A stretch of DNA of 64,000 nt, taken from Cladopsammia gracilis (taxonomy: Eukaryota; Cnidaria; Anthozoa; Scleractinia; Dendrophylliidae). The notes under the pieces are model-generated. The model was not told the DNA's origin and did no database searches. It saw only the letters and a list, made by a program, of their open reading frames with translations. The stretch is taken from contig JAJGOT010000028.1 in assembly GCA_022457155.1 (NCBI GenBank), positions 2,665,546 through 2,729,545 on the forward strand, read 5' to 3'. Below are positions 35,040 to 45,949 of the stretch, in pieces. How positions within the stretch are numbered: position 1 is the first letter of the stretch; every line of letters begins with the position of its first letter. Made by a program: the position numbers and the translations under genes.

Positions 35040-35990
35040 GTGATTCAATTTTCTACCTTGATATCACGTTACTATATTCCGTGATTCAATTTTCTACCTC
35101 GATAGAGCGTTAGTATACCTTGATATCACAATACTCTACCTTGATGAGATTTTCTACCTTGATATCACAATACTCTACCTTGATGAGATTTGCTACCTTG
35201 ATATCACAATACTCTACCTTGATATCACAATACTCTACCTTGATGAGATTTGCTACCTTGATATCACAATACTCTACCTTGATGAGATTTTCTACCTTGA
35301 TATCACAATACTCTACCTTGATGAAATTTTCTACCTTGATATCACAATACTCTACTTCCTTCATAGTCTGTTTTCTACCTTGATTTCAATTCACTACCTT
35401 GATGCGATATTTTATACCTTGATATGAATTTACTACCTTGATGAGACATTTTCTACCTTGATATCATTTTACTACCTTGATGAGACATTTTCTATCTTGA
35501 TATCATTTTACTACCTTGATGTGACATTTTCTATCTTGATATCATTTTACTACCTTGATGCGACATTTTCTACCTTGATGCGACATTTTCTACCTTGATA
35601 TCATTTTACTACCTTGATGTGGCATTTTCTACCTTGATATCAATAAACTACCTTGATGCGACATTTTCTATCTTAATATCAATATACTACCGTGATGCGA
35701 CATTTTCTACCTTGATATCATTTTACTACCTTGATGAGACATTTTCTACCTTGATATCATTTTACTACCTTGATGTGTCCTTTTCTACCTTGATATCATT
35801 TTCATTTTGTCATTTTACTACCTTGATGAGACATTTTCTACCTTGATATCATTTTACTACCGTGATGCGACATTTTCTATCTTGATGTGAATTTACTACC
35901 TTGGTGCGGCATTTTCTACCTTAATATAATTTTACTACCGTGATGCGACAATTTTATACCTTGATTTCATCGTACTATTACTTTACTACC
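35040..35990 (+). repeat. CTACCTTGATATCA satellite, left TIR array
   Basis: Half-units of about 19-20 bp alternate: CTACCTTGATATCATTTTA and CTACCTTGATGCGACATTTT. The first carries the palindrome TGATATCA. Early units (35130-35350) use GATGAGATTT in the second half; later ones use GATGCGACATTTT. ORFs such as repeated ISFYYLDVTFSTL are translations of the array. Confidence 0.95.
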
Positions 35991-36173
35991 GTGACATTTT
36001 CCATTTTTTCGATTGTCGCCACTCATTTCTTTTTCGCCCGCTGACTTCCTACACCCATCCGCAAAATCCCGCTCATTTCCGGTCACGTACTAAAGTGCTA
36101 CTGTATAATTATGTAAATGCTGACATAATTCCTCAACATTTCTTTGAACGCCGCAACTGCTCGAATGACAAAC

Positions 36174-36485
36174 ATGGCTGAGAATCTAGACTGGCATATT
36201 TTTCTTGATTCAGTTGAAGCTTTATGTCTTGAAGTGGAACGAAGGATACACTTGTCGGATTCGAACACACTTCAAGAATTTTTATATAGGCTCCATGCTA
36301 AAAGAACAGCATGTGAAAGGATAATTGGAGCATCTCTTGCCCTCGGAATGGATTCTTCTGTTTCTGAAAATGTACAAGGAAACGTACATTGTTCCGGCAG
36401 GAAGCAACAAGGCAAAGGTATTAAGGCGTCTCAAAGGACGTTCGCTGCCAGCGGCGTTTTACCCGTTCTTTATGTCCCTCGATAA
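36174..36485 (+). CDS. Orphan ORF inside the giant element (about 103 aa)
   Basis: The ATG at 36174 lies in AACATGGCTGAGAATCTAG and opens MAENLDWHIFLDSVEALCLE, then VERRIHLSDSNTLQEFLYRL. It is a soluble, helix-prone, coding-like sequence between two inverted satellite arrays. Upstream TTTCCGGTCACG resembles an ETS-type promoter element. A GGCAAAG/GTATTA site near 36416 could be a splice donor. An overlapping frame (36325-36534, KVLRRLKGRSLPAAFYPFFM) also looks protein-like, suggesting a frameshift. I recognise no family. It may be a captured first exon. Confidence 0.35.
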   Translation: MAENLDWHIFLDSVEALCLEVERRIHLSDSNTLQEFLYRLHAKRTACERIIGASLALGMDSSVSENVQGNVHCSGRKQQGKGIKASQRTFAASGVLPVLYVPR

Positions 36486-36918
36486 AATCTACAGATCACG
36501 GAAAGGACTCATTAGCTCTCATTCATGTTCTTGATGCCGGATAACAACACAGAGACTAAAAGGCGCGAACATTCCATGTTCGAGTCTAAGTTTTCGTTGA
36601 GCCGGTAACACATGGGCACGATGTAGAGAGAAAACAATTGTACCCGAGCTTGTTAATAGTACACATATATATACTTCTTATAATATATTTTTCTTTTAAG
36701 CGGATTGAATTAAATTATGTTCTGTGCTCTTGTCGAGCCAGTGTTAAAATTTAGCTTCCTCCTGCGAATTGCTAGTTTATACGGCGGATGTGTCATCACA
36801 CTATAACGCTAGGCAAACATGGACACAACGAAGGTAATTGGTCTTGTCTTCTTGCTACGTGTGGGCAAGAAAGAAAACCATTTCTCTTGGTTTAATAATC
36901 TTTTTTAAAAGGTAAAAA

Positions 36919-37464
36919 AAAAAGTCGCATCAAGATAGTAAAATGATATCAAGGTAGAAAATGTCACATCAAGGTAGTAAAATGATATCAAGGTAGAAAA
37001 TGTCGCATCAAGATAGTAAAATGATATCAAGGTAGAAAATGTCACATCACGGTAGTAAATTGATATCAAGGTAGAAAATGTCTCATCAAGGTAGTAAAAT
37101 GATATCAAGGTAGAAAAGGGCACATCAAGATAGTCAATCAATGTCAAGGTAGAAAATGTCACATCAAGGTAGTAAAATGATATCAAGGTAGAAAATATCA
37201 CATCACGGTAGTAAAATGATATCAAGGTAGAAAATGTCACATCAAGGTAGTAAAATGATATCAAGGTAGAAAATATCGCATCACGGTAGTAAAATGATAT
37301 TAAGATAGAAATGTCGCATCAAGGTAGTAAAATGATATCAAGGTAGAAAATATCGCATCACGGTAGAAAAATGTCGCATCAAGGTAGTAAAATGATATCA
37401 AGGTAGAAAATGTCGCATCACGGTAGTAAATTGATATCAAGGTAGAAAATGTCGCATCAAGGTC
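36919..37464 (-). repeat. CTACCTTGATATCA satellite, inverted array
   Basis: Same unit as at 35040-35990 but in opposite orientation (ATGATATCAAGGTAGAAAAT). It would be continuous with the right TIR array at 45478-45835 if 37465-45466 were removed (...CATCAAGGT joins AGTAAAA...). Confidence 0.92.
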
Positions 37465-37772
37465 AGGCGGTGTTGGACACGCTTCGCGCTGCATGCTGGG
37501 AGAAATTTAATCTTTACGTTATTTGCATCTTGACGCCAACCAGTCAACATCTCTGCTCTCCGTGCTTCAAAGACGATTAGAGGTTGATTTCTTCGCTTTC
37601 TTGGAGAAATTACTGCGCCTCTTCGTTTTATATCTTTCTCTAACCTACTGGCTATTGTAAATGGGCATTATGGATGCTTAGAACAGCTATAAAGGACCGA
37701 ATTTAGTGATGAAAGTCCCGATCGCAACGTGCGATCGCCGGCGCTCTCGCGCTCTAAAAAGAAAGATCGCTT

Positions 37773-39285
37773 GATCTCAATTGTACGGTGGCCCATAGGT
37801 GCCATGCTCAATTTTTTTTTATCTCGAGATAATTTGGCCTGTGTTCAGTTTAGTTATCTCGAGATAAGTTTTTATACCGAGATAAATTTTTATCTCGAGA
37901 TAACATTATCTCGAGATAAATATTTATCTCGAGATAATTTTTTATCTCGAGATAGTTTTTTTCTCGAGATAATTTTTTTCTCGAGATAATTTTTTTCTCG
38001 AGATAATTTTTATCTCGAGATAATTTTTTATCTCGAGATAATTTTTTTCTCGAGATAATTTTTATCTCGAGATAATTTTTTATCTCGAGATAATTTTTTA
38101 TCTCGAGATAATTTTTTATCTCGAGATAAATTTTTATCTCGAGATAAAAATTTATCTCGAGATAAATTTTTATCTCGAGATAAATTTTTATCTCGAGATA
38201 ATTTTTTTTTCTCGAGATAATTTTTTATCTCGAGATAATTTTTTATCTCGAGATAATTTTTTATCTCGAGATAAACTTTTATCTCGAGATAATTTTTTTT
38301 CTCGAGATAATTTTTTATCTCGAGATAATTTTTTATCTCGAGATAATTTTTTATCTCGAGATAAACTTTTATCTCGAGATAATTTTTTATCTCGAGATAA
38401 ATTTTTATCTCGAGATAAATTTTTATCTCGAGATAATTTTTTATCTCGAGATAATTTTTTATCTCGAGATAATTTTTTATCTCGAGATAAACTTTTATCT
38501 CGAGATAATTTTTTTTCTCGAGATAATTTTTTATCTCGAGATAATTTTTTATCTCGAGATAATTTTTTATCTCGAGATAAACTTTTATCTCGAGATAATT
38601 TTTTATCTCGAGATAAATTTTTATCTCGAGATAATAAACTTTTATCTCGAGATAAACTTTTATCTCGAGATAATTTTTTATCTCGAGATAAACATGGAAA
38701 TTAAGTAACAATTTTTTATCTGAGGTAAATATCGCGATGAGTTTCGAACGAACGTAACCAAGATGGCGGCCAAGACGACACCTTACTGAAATGCTACAAT
38801 GGCTTCTATAACAATGCAAGGTGGACCATCAGTAGCAATGACACCTCTCTTAAACGTTCTGAACTTTTGCCGGTTTTACAAATCCATTTCATTACAGGCA
38901 TCCCTGGAGGGCTGGCACAACTGAAGTCTCTTGTCCTCAGTCATAATAACCTTGAGACTGTATGCGGTTTAGACTCCACAACAGGACTCATTGAATTGAA
39001 CATTGACAGTAATGAGATTCAAAACATCCACGAGATTTCCAAGTTTTGCTTGAACTCCCATTTGAAGTGCCTGTCGGTAGCTGGGAACCCTTCTGCAAGA
39101 GTTTAACCTCACAGGGTGGTTGGACTGTCTCTGTACTTCAAAGGCAAAGAGCTGGTCCTTAGCTTGACAAGAGACGAAGAAAGAAAGGGTCAAACTAAAG
39201 TCCTACCCACTAAGCTACGCAGCAGTAGCAGCCCTGATCACATGCTGGGTGATGATTTTGTTAGCGAACATGTGCTTCCTGATAG
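37773..39285 (+). repeat. Left arm of a 1.4-1.5-kb inverted duplication
   Basis: Runs from GATCTCAATTGTACGGTGGC through the palindrome array and the LRR fragment to TGTGCTTCCTGATAG. The partner is 41370-42755 in inverse orientation. The spacer is about 2.1 kb. Identity appears high outside the array, with small indels. Confidence 0.92.
37810..38695. repeat. TTATCTCGAGATAA palindrome array, left
   Basis: Roughly 45-50 tandem units of about 17-18 bp. Each has a perfect 14-bp palindrome with an XhoI core and an AATTTTT or AACTTT linker. Each unit contains AGATAA on both strands. Some units have decayed to TTTCTCGAGATAA. The long ORFs reading YLEIKNYLEIK are array translations, open because the unit is about 18 bp. 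Confidence 0.97.
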
Positions 39286-40018
39286 GTCCCATAGCTTCAA
39301 TGTTTTTGGTCCCCAGAGAGTGACGATGACTCAGGTATTGAAGGTGCACTAAGTCTAGCAAGCAGCAGCATGGTTGTTGATCCAGAGGAGTGTGGTATTT
39401 CAGACGAAGAGCTGCCCTTCAACTGGTCATACTACATTGCAGGGGATGCAATGTCAGGCCGTAGCATTACTTGCCTTCCATGCAAAGCCAGCCATGAGGA
39501 ACAAACAGAACTAAGTGGTGCTTCCAGCAGCAATGCAAGGACAGTTGGGAAAGTGAGTGAGTGTTTGCAAGTTGATGATTCCATTGAGAGTGCTGTCACT
39601 GTCAAGCACGAATCTACTGTGATGGGTTTCACTTCAATCCTGGAACCAGAGGAGAGCTCAACACAGTGGGGCTCTACTATTTCATTGTCTGATGTCAACT
39701 TATCTGCAAAACTGACTTGACAGTCTTCTGATAATGTTCATCTATCACAGCATACTGAATTTCAGTGACAAGTCTGAATCAGCTGATGAGGAAAACCCTT
39801 GGATGCCGGTCAGAACTGAGACCTGTGAACAACCGAGACTGGCAAGTCTTCATAAAGAACCACAACAAATTAATGAATCAACAAGCTGCAATAAGCAGAT
39901 TAGTCTTGAACTTAGTGATACTGCTGAGCAGTTTTGCAAAGAAGAGGTACTGGCATATACCAGTGACAGTAATGAATGTATAATTTCTACTTTACCAAAT
40001 CTTGTGGAATCCTTATAA
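38763..40018 (+). pseudogene. LRR protein fragment, left copy
   Basis: Starts AAGATGGCGGCCAAGACG about 70 bp after the palindrome array. A short deletion relative to the other copy breaks the frame soon after the start. The LRR portion is 38867-39106: GGLAQLKSLVLSHNNLETVC, LIELNIDSNEIQNI, LKCLSVAGNPSARV, then a stop where the other copy has Lys. It then reads VGLSLYFKGKELVLSLTRDE, and in later frames an acidic Ser-rich region to 40018. The LRR plus downstream block recalls STK11IP-type proteins, but I would not name it. Inactive as read. Confidence 0.6.
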
Positions 40019-40259
40019 ATATATAATGAAAACAGAGAAAATAATCCACAAGGGGAGTAATTTCATGTAATTAGAAAATAATATTGTAACTTCCATTAAA
40101 GGAACTTGTGCAATAATATTTTTTAATTAAAAAAGGCCAAATAGTTTGAAAAGGCTACCTGAGCCAACGAAGATGTCTTTTTCCAAGAAGGATCTGTGAA
40201 AGATTCTTAGTCCAAACCTCGGCATGTGTAATTTAAGAAAGTAAAAAAGGCTAGGGACG
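40019..40259. other. Spacer, nothing recognised
   Basis: AT-rich sequence between the left LRR copy and the minus-strand PLE fragment. Confidence 0.4.
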
Positions 40260-40951
40260 GACAACTTCTTGGAAGTTTAAAAAGTAAAAATAAATAAAAA
40301 ACGTTTGGGTCTCGTGACCTTCATCAGTTGTACAGCTATTGGGAAGGTTATCTTAAATACAATTCTACAATCCCTAAGAGTATTACCTAACCTACACAAA
40401 AGAACTAATTATAAGATAAAAGTAGATTTTTTTCCAAAAAGTATCACGTAACTATAATGTTAAATTGAACAAAGAACAGATCTAAACAAGCTCCCCATTG
40501 TGAGTCCCTGAATAGTATTTAAATATAAAAGTATCCAGTTGAGCACTCTCAATAGTCGATGAAGACGTCGCCGCTTTCCCTGATTGTTTCATGCTTTCTT
40601 TGTTTCCATTAAGTTGTGGTTACATGAGTGGAAGTTTGGGATAATAAAAGTAAGTAAGCTGTGGAAACATGAGCGAGCCAGACATGCATGGTTTTACAAC
40701 CGTTACAAGTTCTTCCAAACTTGCATAAGAAATAACTCATGAAATAAGGAAAAAAAGTTTTCTATTTCTATTATGAAATACACATTTAAATAATTAGTTG
40801 TTTTTCCATAGAGATTTGGAGAATGTAAGAAAGGGATTTCAGTGTCTGAAAAGGAGCTGGTAAACTTGATAGTAGGGTGCAAGCTATTTATGTTATAAAT
40901 GTCTTCAACCACTGGTCTCGAATCTTCCATCTTACATAAAAGACACGACAC
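40260..40951 (-). mobile_element. Penelope-like element fragment (minus strand)
   Basis: On the minus strand 40951-40703 gives a reverse-transcriptase stretch, VVEDIYNINSLHPTIKFTSS and FSDTEIPFL, where PLE proteins typically read LNS.HPTIKFT...S...I.FLD. Decayed C-terminal sequence follows. Near 40340-40310 the 3' motif CTGATGAAGGTCACGAGACC is present, then CAAACG. Confidence 0.7.
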
Positions 40952-40954
40952 ACT

Positions 40955-41340
40955 TTCTCAACAAACTTAATGACAACAGTCAACTTCCTGATGGGGTTCT
41001 ACTTGTACCTCTGGACGTGTCCTCCCTTTATACCAACAAACCACACAATTTAAAGACGGTATCCAAGCCCTGCAGTGATTTCCTGTGCCAACGACTTAAA
41101 AACGACAAAAAATTGCGATCTTATTCGCATGATTCTCAGAAATAACACAATGGGTTTCTAGTTTTCAACCGTTTCTTGTTTATTAGCCTATCATGTGTCA
41201 GCATTTTATCTTAGCCCTTTTAAAATATTGTAACCTTTTGTTTCCATCTTCACCTAGCTTTCTTGGCCCCTGATGAAGGTTAGTTTTGTCTAACTGAAAT
41301 ATTGGGCAATATTAAAAGAAACCGAACAAATTCAGCTGTT
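40955..41340 (+). mobile_element. Penelope-like element fragment (plus strand)
   Basis: 40959-41080 reads NKLNDNSQLPDGVLLVPLDV and SSLYTNKPHN, the PLE reverse-transcriptase motif around DV.SLYTNIPH. A deletion leads to the 3' end with CCTGATGAAGGTTAG and CTAACTGAAATATTGG (41268-41310). It lies head-to-head with the previous fragment. Confidence 0.72.
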
Positions 41341-41456
41341 TGATCAGCCTTGCATTGAAGCTATGTGCACTATCAGGAAGCACATGTTCGCTAACAAAAT
41401 CATCACCCAGCATGTGATCAGGGCTGCTACTGCTGCGTAGCTTAGTAGGTAGGACT

Positions 41457-41909
41457 TTAGTTTGACCCTTTCTTTCTTTCTTCGTCTCTTGTCAAGCTAA
41501 GGACCAGCTCTTTGCCTTTGAAGTACAGAGACAGTCCAACCACCCTGTGAGGTTTCACTCTTGTAGAAGGGTTCCCAGCTACCGACAGGCACTTCAAATG
41601 GGAGTTCAAGCAAAACTTGGAAATCTCGTGGATGTTTTGAATCTGATGTCTGTCAATGTTCAATTCAATGAGTCCTGTTGTGGAGTCTAAACCACATACA
41701 GTCTCAAGGTTATTATGACTGAGGACAAGAGACTTCAGTTGTGCCAGCCCTCCAGGGATGCCTGTAATGAAATGGATTTGTAAAACCGGCAAAAGTTCAG
41801 AACGTTTAAGAGAGGTGTCATTGCTACTGTTTGTCCAAGTGGTCCTTGCATTGTTATAGAAGCCATTGGAGCATTTCAGTAAGGTGTCTCGTCTCGTCTT
41901 GGCCGCCAT
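41457..41909 (-). pseudogene. LRR protein fragment, right copy (open frame, 150 aa)
   Basis: Unlike its twin this copy is open from the ATG at 41909: MAAKTRRDTLLKCSNGFYNN, then the LRR segment (GGLAQLKSLVLSHNNLETVC, LIELNIDRHQIQNI, LKCLSVAGNPSTRVKPHRVV) and LYFKGKELVLSLTRDEERKK. It ends after a shift near 41460. At least two LRR units are present. TACAG just before GCATCCCTGG looks like a retained 3' splice site. It is truncated relative to the left copy, which continues to about 40018. It may still be transcribed. Confidence 0.5.
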
Positions 41910-41974
41910 CTTGGTTACGTTCGTTCGAAACTCATCGGGATATTTACCTCAGATAAAAAATTGTTACTTAATTT

Positions 41975-42715
41975 CCATGTTTATCTCGAGATAAAAAATT
42001 ATCTCGAGATAAAAGTTTATCTCGAGATAAAAGTTTATCTCGAGATAAAATATTATCTCGAGATAAAAATTTATCTCGAGATAAAAAATTATCTCGAGAT
42101 AAAAGTTTATCTCGAGATAAAAAATTATCTCGAGATAAAAAATTATCTCGAGATAAAAAATTATCTCGAGAAAAAAAAATTATCTCGAGATAAAAATTTA
42201 TCTCGAGATAAAAATTTATCTGGAGATAAAAAGTTATCTCGAGATAAAAAATTATCTCGAGATAAAAAATTATCTCGAGATAAAAAATTATCTCGAGATA
42301 AAAATTTATCTCGAGATAAAAAATTATCTCGAGATAAAAAATTATCTCGAGATAAAAAATTATCTCGAGATAAAAATTATCTCGAGAAAAAAACGATCTC
42401 GAGATAAAAAATTATCTCGAGATAAAAATTTATCTCGAAATAAAAAATTATCTCGAGATAAAAAATTATCTCGAGATAAAAATTTATCTCGAGATAAAAA
42501 ATTATCTCGAGATAAAAAATTATCTCGAGATAAAAATTATCTCGAGAAAAAAATTATCTCGAGAAAAAAACTATCTCGAGATAAAAAATTATCTCGAGAT
42601 AAATATTTATCTCGAGATAATGTTATCTCGAGATAAAAATTTATCTCGGTATAAAAACTTATCTCGAGATAACTAAAACTGAACACAGGCCAAATTATCT
42701 CGAGATAAAAAAAAA
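41975..42715. repeat. TTATCTCGAGATAA palindrome array, right
   Basis: About 40 units, mirror image of the left array. It begins about 65 bp upstream of the right LRR start codon. The unit order differs from the left array, so unit gain or loss continued after the duplication. Confidence 0.97.
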
Positions 42716-42755
42716 TTGAGCATGGCACCTATGGGCCACCGTACAATTGTGATCT

Positions 42756-45456
42756 GCCTGATCGCAGGTTAATCGTAACGAGAAAGGGGACATTACCGTC
42801 CGTCAGTCGATCTTTTGCCGAAGTTTACAACCGTCACGTATTTCTCGTCTTTGTTTAGTGAATTCGTACAAGGAATTTAGAAACTGGCGTGAATCTGAAG
42901 AATCGTTTGCTCTTGTTTACACAGGATGTGTCAAAAGCGCCAAGGCAAGAAAAATGAACTGCTGGTTTTGCAGAAGGCCTCATATTGCATTTTTATTCTT
43001 TAGGGCAGAGTGTAATGAATACCTTACAGCAGCTTACTGCCACTGGTAATTTCTAAAAAAGTCCATCTTGCACAATTATTGTATAGTTGGCATTTTTGAA
43101 AAGCTGGAAAGCCTTTACTTTAATATTTAGGAAACTGTATGTTGCTGCTACAACAAATTTAATTATTTGTGTCAGCATTATTGTATACTATTTTTCTATA
43201 AAATAATGTATTTTTTTGGCCAATCAGTTGTAAATTTCATAAATTAACTTTTATTTCTTTATTATGAAATTGATTCTGCCAAACTGACCAGCCTCCTGCA
43301 TAGGTGCATCTTGGGATAGAGAGGAGAAAGACCAAAACAATCAAGACTTTTACTTGGTTGCACCTTTCATTTGCAACACAAAATGAGCAAATAGAACACG
43401 ACATCACATATTACCCGGTATCTTCCATAATTTTGTGGCAGACACCAATAATGACTCAATACCAGCATTCACCCTCTTCTTTCCTGGCAAAGATCTACAT
43501 GCATGTACAGTGAAAACCAACTAAATAATTCAACTGCAAAAAATGTCAATTAAAATTTTCAAGGAAGCTGAAATGAAAGTTTCCAGGATTCCATGGCTGT
43601 ATGTTTAAAACTGTTATAAAAACTAGTATGTCAGTGCTTCCTTTAAATCGACAGTGGTTGAATTAGTGGTTGATTAGGAGATAAACTAGAAAGAATTAGG
43701 AGATAAACTAGAAAGGGATAACCTCTTATCTCCTTTTCACTTTTTCAATGGAATTGTAAATAAACATTATTATTATTATTATTAATATTTTATACAATAA
43801 GACTTGTATGATGGTGTTATAAGGAATGGCATAACAATTCAAATTCCCCACATCTGTTGCCAGTTCCTCCTGCAAACCCTCGGATCCTCACATTGATTTA
43901 GTGGTATGACATGTACAAAGCAAGTGACTCAGATACCATCATTTTTTTATTATTCAAGTCCTCCTATGTTCAATAATTAAGTAAATTATGTTCAGTATGT
44001 TACTTAAATTTCAACACTTTTTAAAAGTGCTACTTTCCAGTCTTATATTGCAAGTAATCTCCTATTTCCTATTTGTGGATAGTCAAGTGAGGTAAACATG
44101 CAAGTGTCTGTGCCGGAAAATTGGCTCAGGTAGCCAATGTTCTTGCACACTGGCTTGCATGTTTCCCTTGCTTGACTATCCCACCAAATAATCCTGAGAG
44201 AAATAAGAGACTCCCTACTTTGTAGTCTATATGATTGAGTCTCTCCACTATACACTGCTTATAGTTGTTACATTTCTTGAAAATATATATTCCTGAAAAC
44301 AATTTGGGCCCAATAATTCAAATTTTTCAAGTTTCAATTATTATTGATGTAAAGCAGGTTTTCACAAACCAAAAAAACTTTAGTTTTCTTGAATTTTATC
44401 AGTGTTGTGAACATAAGAATTTTTTTTTACATAAAACAAAATTTGGCACAGAATATTTTCCAAACTCCAAATTTGAAATAGACTTCATGATTAAGGAGTC
44501 AGGGAATACTTGAAGGGCTCAGTGCAAAAAGGGGCCTACTGTTTTTGCTAATGTTTGAAAGAAAATCCAACAAAACATTTTATTTTGAGGCCCTGGACAT
44601 GAAGTTACAGTTTTAAAAGCACTTGAAATGGCAAAAATGCTTGAACGCTTATATGTTAGAAACAAACTCCTTCCTAACATACCGGGATGTAATCTAACAA
44701 CTTAAAAATTTATTATATATTTTTTTTCCCTGAATAAAGCTATGCAGGAAAAGAAAGCAGGAACATTCCATGGAAGCTGTCTTAGTTAGTAATCAAAACA
44801 ATATATTTGTACATGAGGTGAAGAGCCTTCGGGCCGTTTTAGAACCTGAAATACCTAGAAGAAAAAAAATATGTATTTTAGATAAAAGGAATCAGTAAAA
44901 ATAGTATTCTGAGTTCCAAAAAGTTTGTTCTTATCCAGATAAAGCAAGTTTACGTGCATCAATCACGCTATCACCTACCGTGAAATCTTACAAGATAAAT
45001 ACGTGACAAACGCGACAAAAGCTACAACTTCAAGTCGATTTTTCACCACTAAAACGGGCGGGGGCCCCAGTGGGCCCCCCGACCTTTTCTCAAAGTTTAA
45101 CTATTAAACTTTAATTCTGTGCAAAAATAAATCCAAATACTGACCGAACGATGCAAAGAAAGGGCAAACTAAATACCCGTGTCACACATTAGTGGTAAAC
45201 AAAGATTTTGAAGACAACATGGTTTTCATTGAACAAATTTGATACAAAATATGCTCACCTGAAGCTATAAGTTGGGTTATAGCTTGCCACGGTATTTCTC
45301 TTTCGGCCCTCCGAAAACGATAAACTAAAACGTTCGATGAAACGAGAAATCAATCCAAGAACAGAAAGGACACCTCAACACGAAAGAGTGAAGACGGCCG
45401 CCATTAGTATCACTAAAGTGACGCGTGATTGGAAGAATGAAATCACGTGGACCGTG
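42756..45456. other. AT-rich cargo of the giant element
   Basis: No recognised gene. The ORF at 42858-43049 (CWFCRRPHIAFLFF) is unplaced. A foldback lies at 44076-44183 (GGATAGTCAAGTGAGG against CCTTGCTTGACTATCC). A small (ATT)n occurs near 43768-43785. Near 45392 GGCCGCCATTAG is a YY1-like site next to GTGACGCG, as in a promoter facing left. Confidence 0.45.
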
Positions 45457-45477
45457 TCCAACACCTAGTAAAAATGA

Positions 45478-45835
45478 AAATGATATCAAGGTAGAAAATG
45501 TCACATCAAGGTAGTAAATTGATATCAAGGTAGAAAATGTCACATCACGGTAGTAAATTGATATCAAGGTAGAAAATGTCGCATCAAGGTAGAAAAGGAC
45601 ACATGAAGATAGTCAATCAATGTCAAGGTAGAAAATGCCACATCAAGGTAGTAAAATGATATCAAGGTAGAAAATGTCGCATCAAGGTAGAAAAATGATA
45701 TCAGGGTAGAAAATGTAACGTCACGTAGTAAATTCATATCAAGGTATAAAATATCGCATCAAGGTAGTGAATTGAAATCAAGGTAGAAAACAGACTATGA
45801 AGGTACGAAATGTCCCATCAATATATCAAGTAAAT
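45478..45835 (-). repeat. CTACCTTGATATCA satellite, right TIR array
   Basis: Inverse orientation (ATGATATCAAGGTAGAAAAT). It ends in the block TTGAAATCAAGGTAGAAAAC that mirrors 35370-35395 of the left TIR. Confidence 0.93.
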
Positions 45836-45949
45836 TGATATTATGTTATATAATGTAAACATCACGTCAACAAATAATTTTGAAACAAACGGCGCGCCAT
45901 AGGATCGTGTGAAACACGATCCTCCTAAAAACGACTGCGTGGGAGGTTA

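Larger units (their letters stand above)
41370..42755 (-). repeat. Right arm of the inverted duplication
   Basis: Inverse of 37773-39285: it starts at CTATCAGGAAGCACATG (inner end) and finishes at CACCGTACAATTGTGATC (outer end). It contains an LRR fragment and a palindrome array in the same mutual arrangement. Confidence 0.92.
37469..45465. mobile_element. Possible inner 8-kb insert bounded by GGTGTTGGACACG
   Basis: GGTGTTGGACACG at 37469-37481 and its exact inverse at 45453-45465 sit exactly where the inverted satellite is interrupted. Between them lie the LRR/palindrome arms and about 2.7 kb of AT-rich DNA. I found no clear target duplication, so the nature of the insert (transposon or captured host segment) is open. 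Confidence 0.4.
34778..45949. mobile_element. Giant 11.2-kb composite TIR transposon with gene cargo
   Basis: Left end TAGCCTCCCACGCAGTCGTT; right end the inverse of TAACCTCCCACGCAGTCGTT. Both continue TTTAGGAGGATCGTGTTTCAC, then a GGCGNGCCGTTTGTTTCAAA block, then CTACCTTGATATCA satellite. Similarity of the inverted ends extends over several hundred bp (for example TCATAGTCTGTTTTCTACCT near 35362 and inverted near 45797). A 9-bp perfect duplication flanks the block, as in Mutator-like insertions (8-11 bp). The cargo: an orphan ORF (36174), palindrome arrays, two LRR gene fragments, PLE pieces and 2.7 kb of AT-rich DNA. No transposase is visible, so movement would need help in trans. It may be an element within an element (see 37469-45465). 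Confidence 0.75.

Noticed and set aside
35110..37494. ORFs with repeated ISFYYLDVTFSTL or KVEYCDIKVENLI
   Set aside because: Translations of the CTACCTTGATATCA satellite in either orientation.
38028..38819. 263-aa ORF reading repeated YLEIKNYLEIKV (minus), and the 148-aa twin at 41961-42407
   Set aside because: It is a translation of the TTATCTCGAGATAA array. The unit of about 18 bp keeps the frame open, and there is no non-repeat coding support.
35110..45835. CRISPR-like reading of the regular direct repeats
   Set aside because: The spacers are themselves repeats, units are palindromic satellite, and this is a eukaryotic locus with spliced genes.
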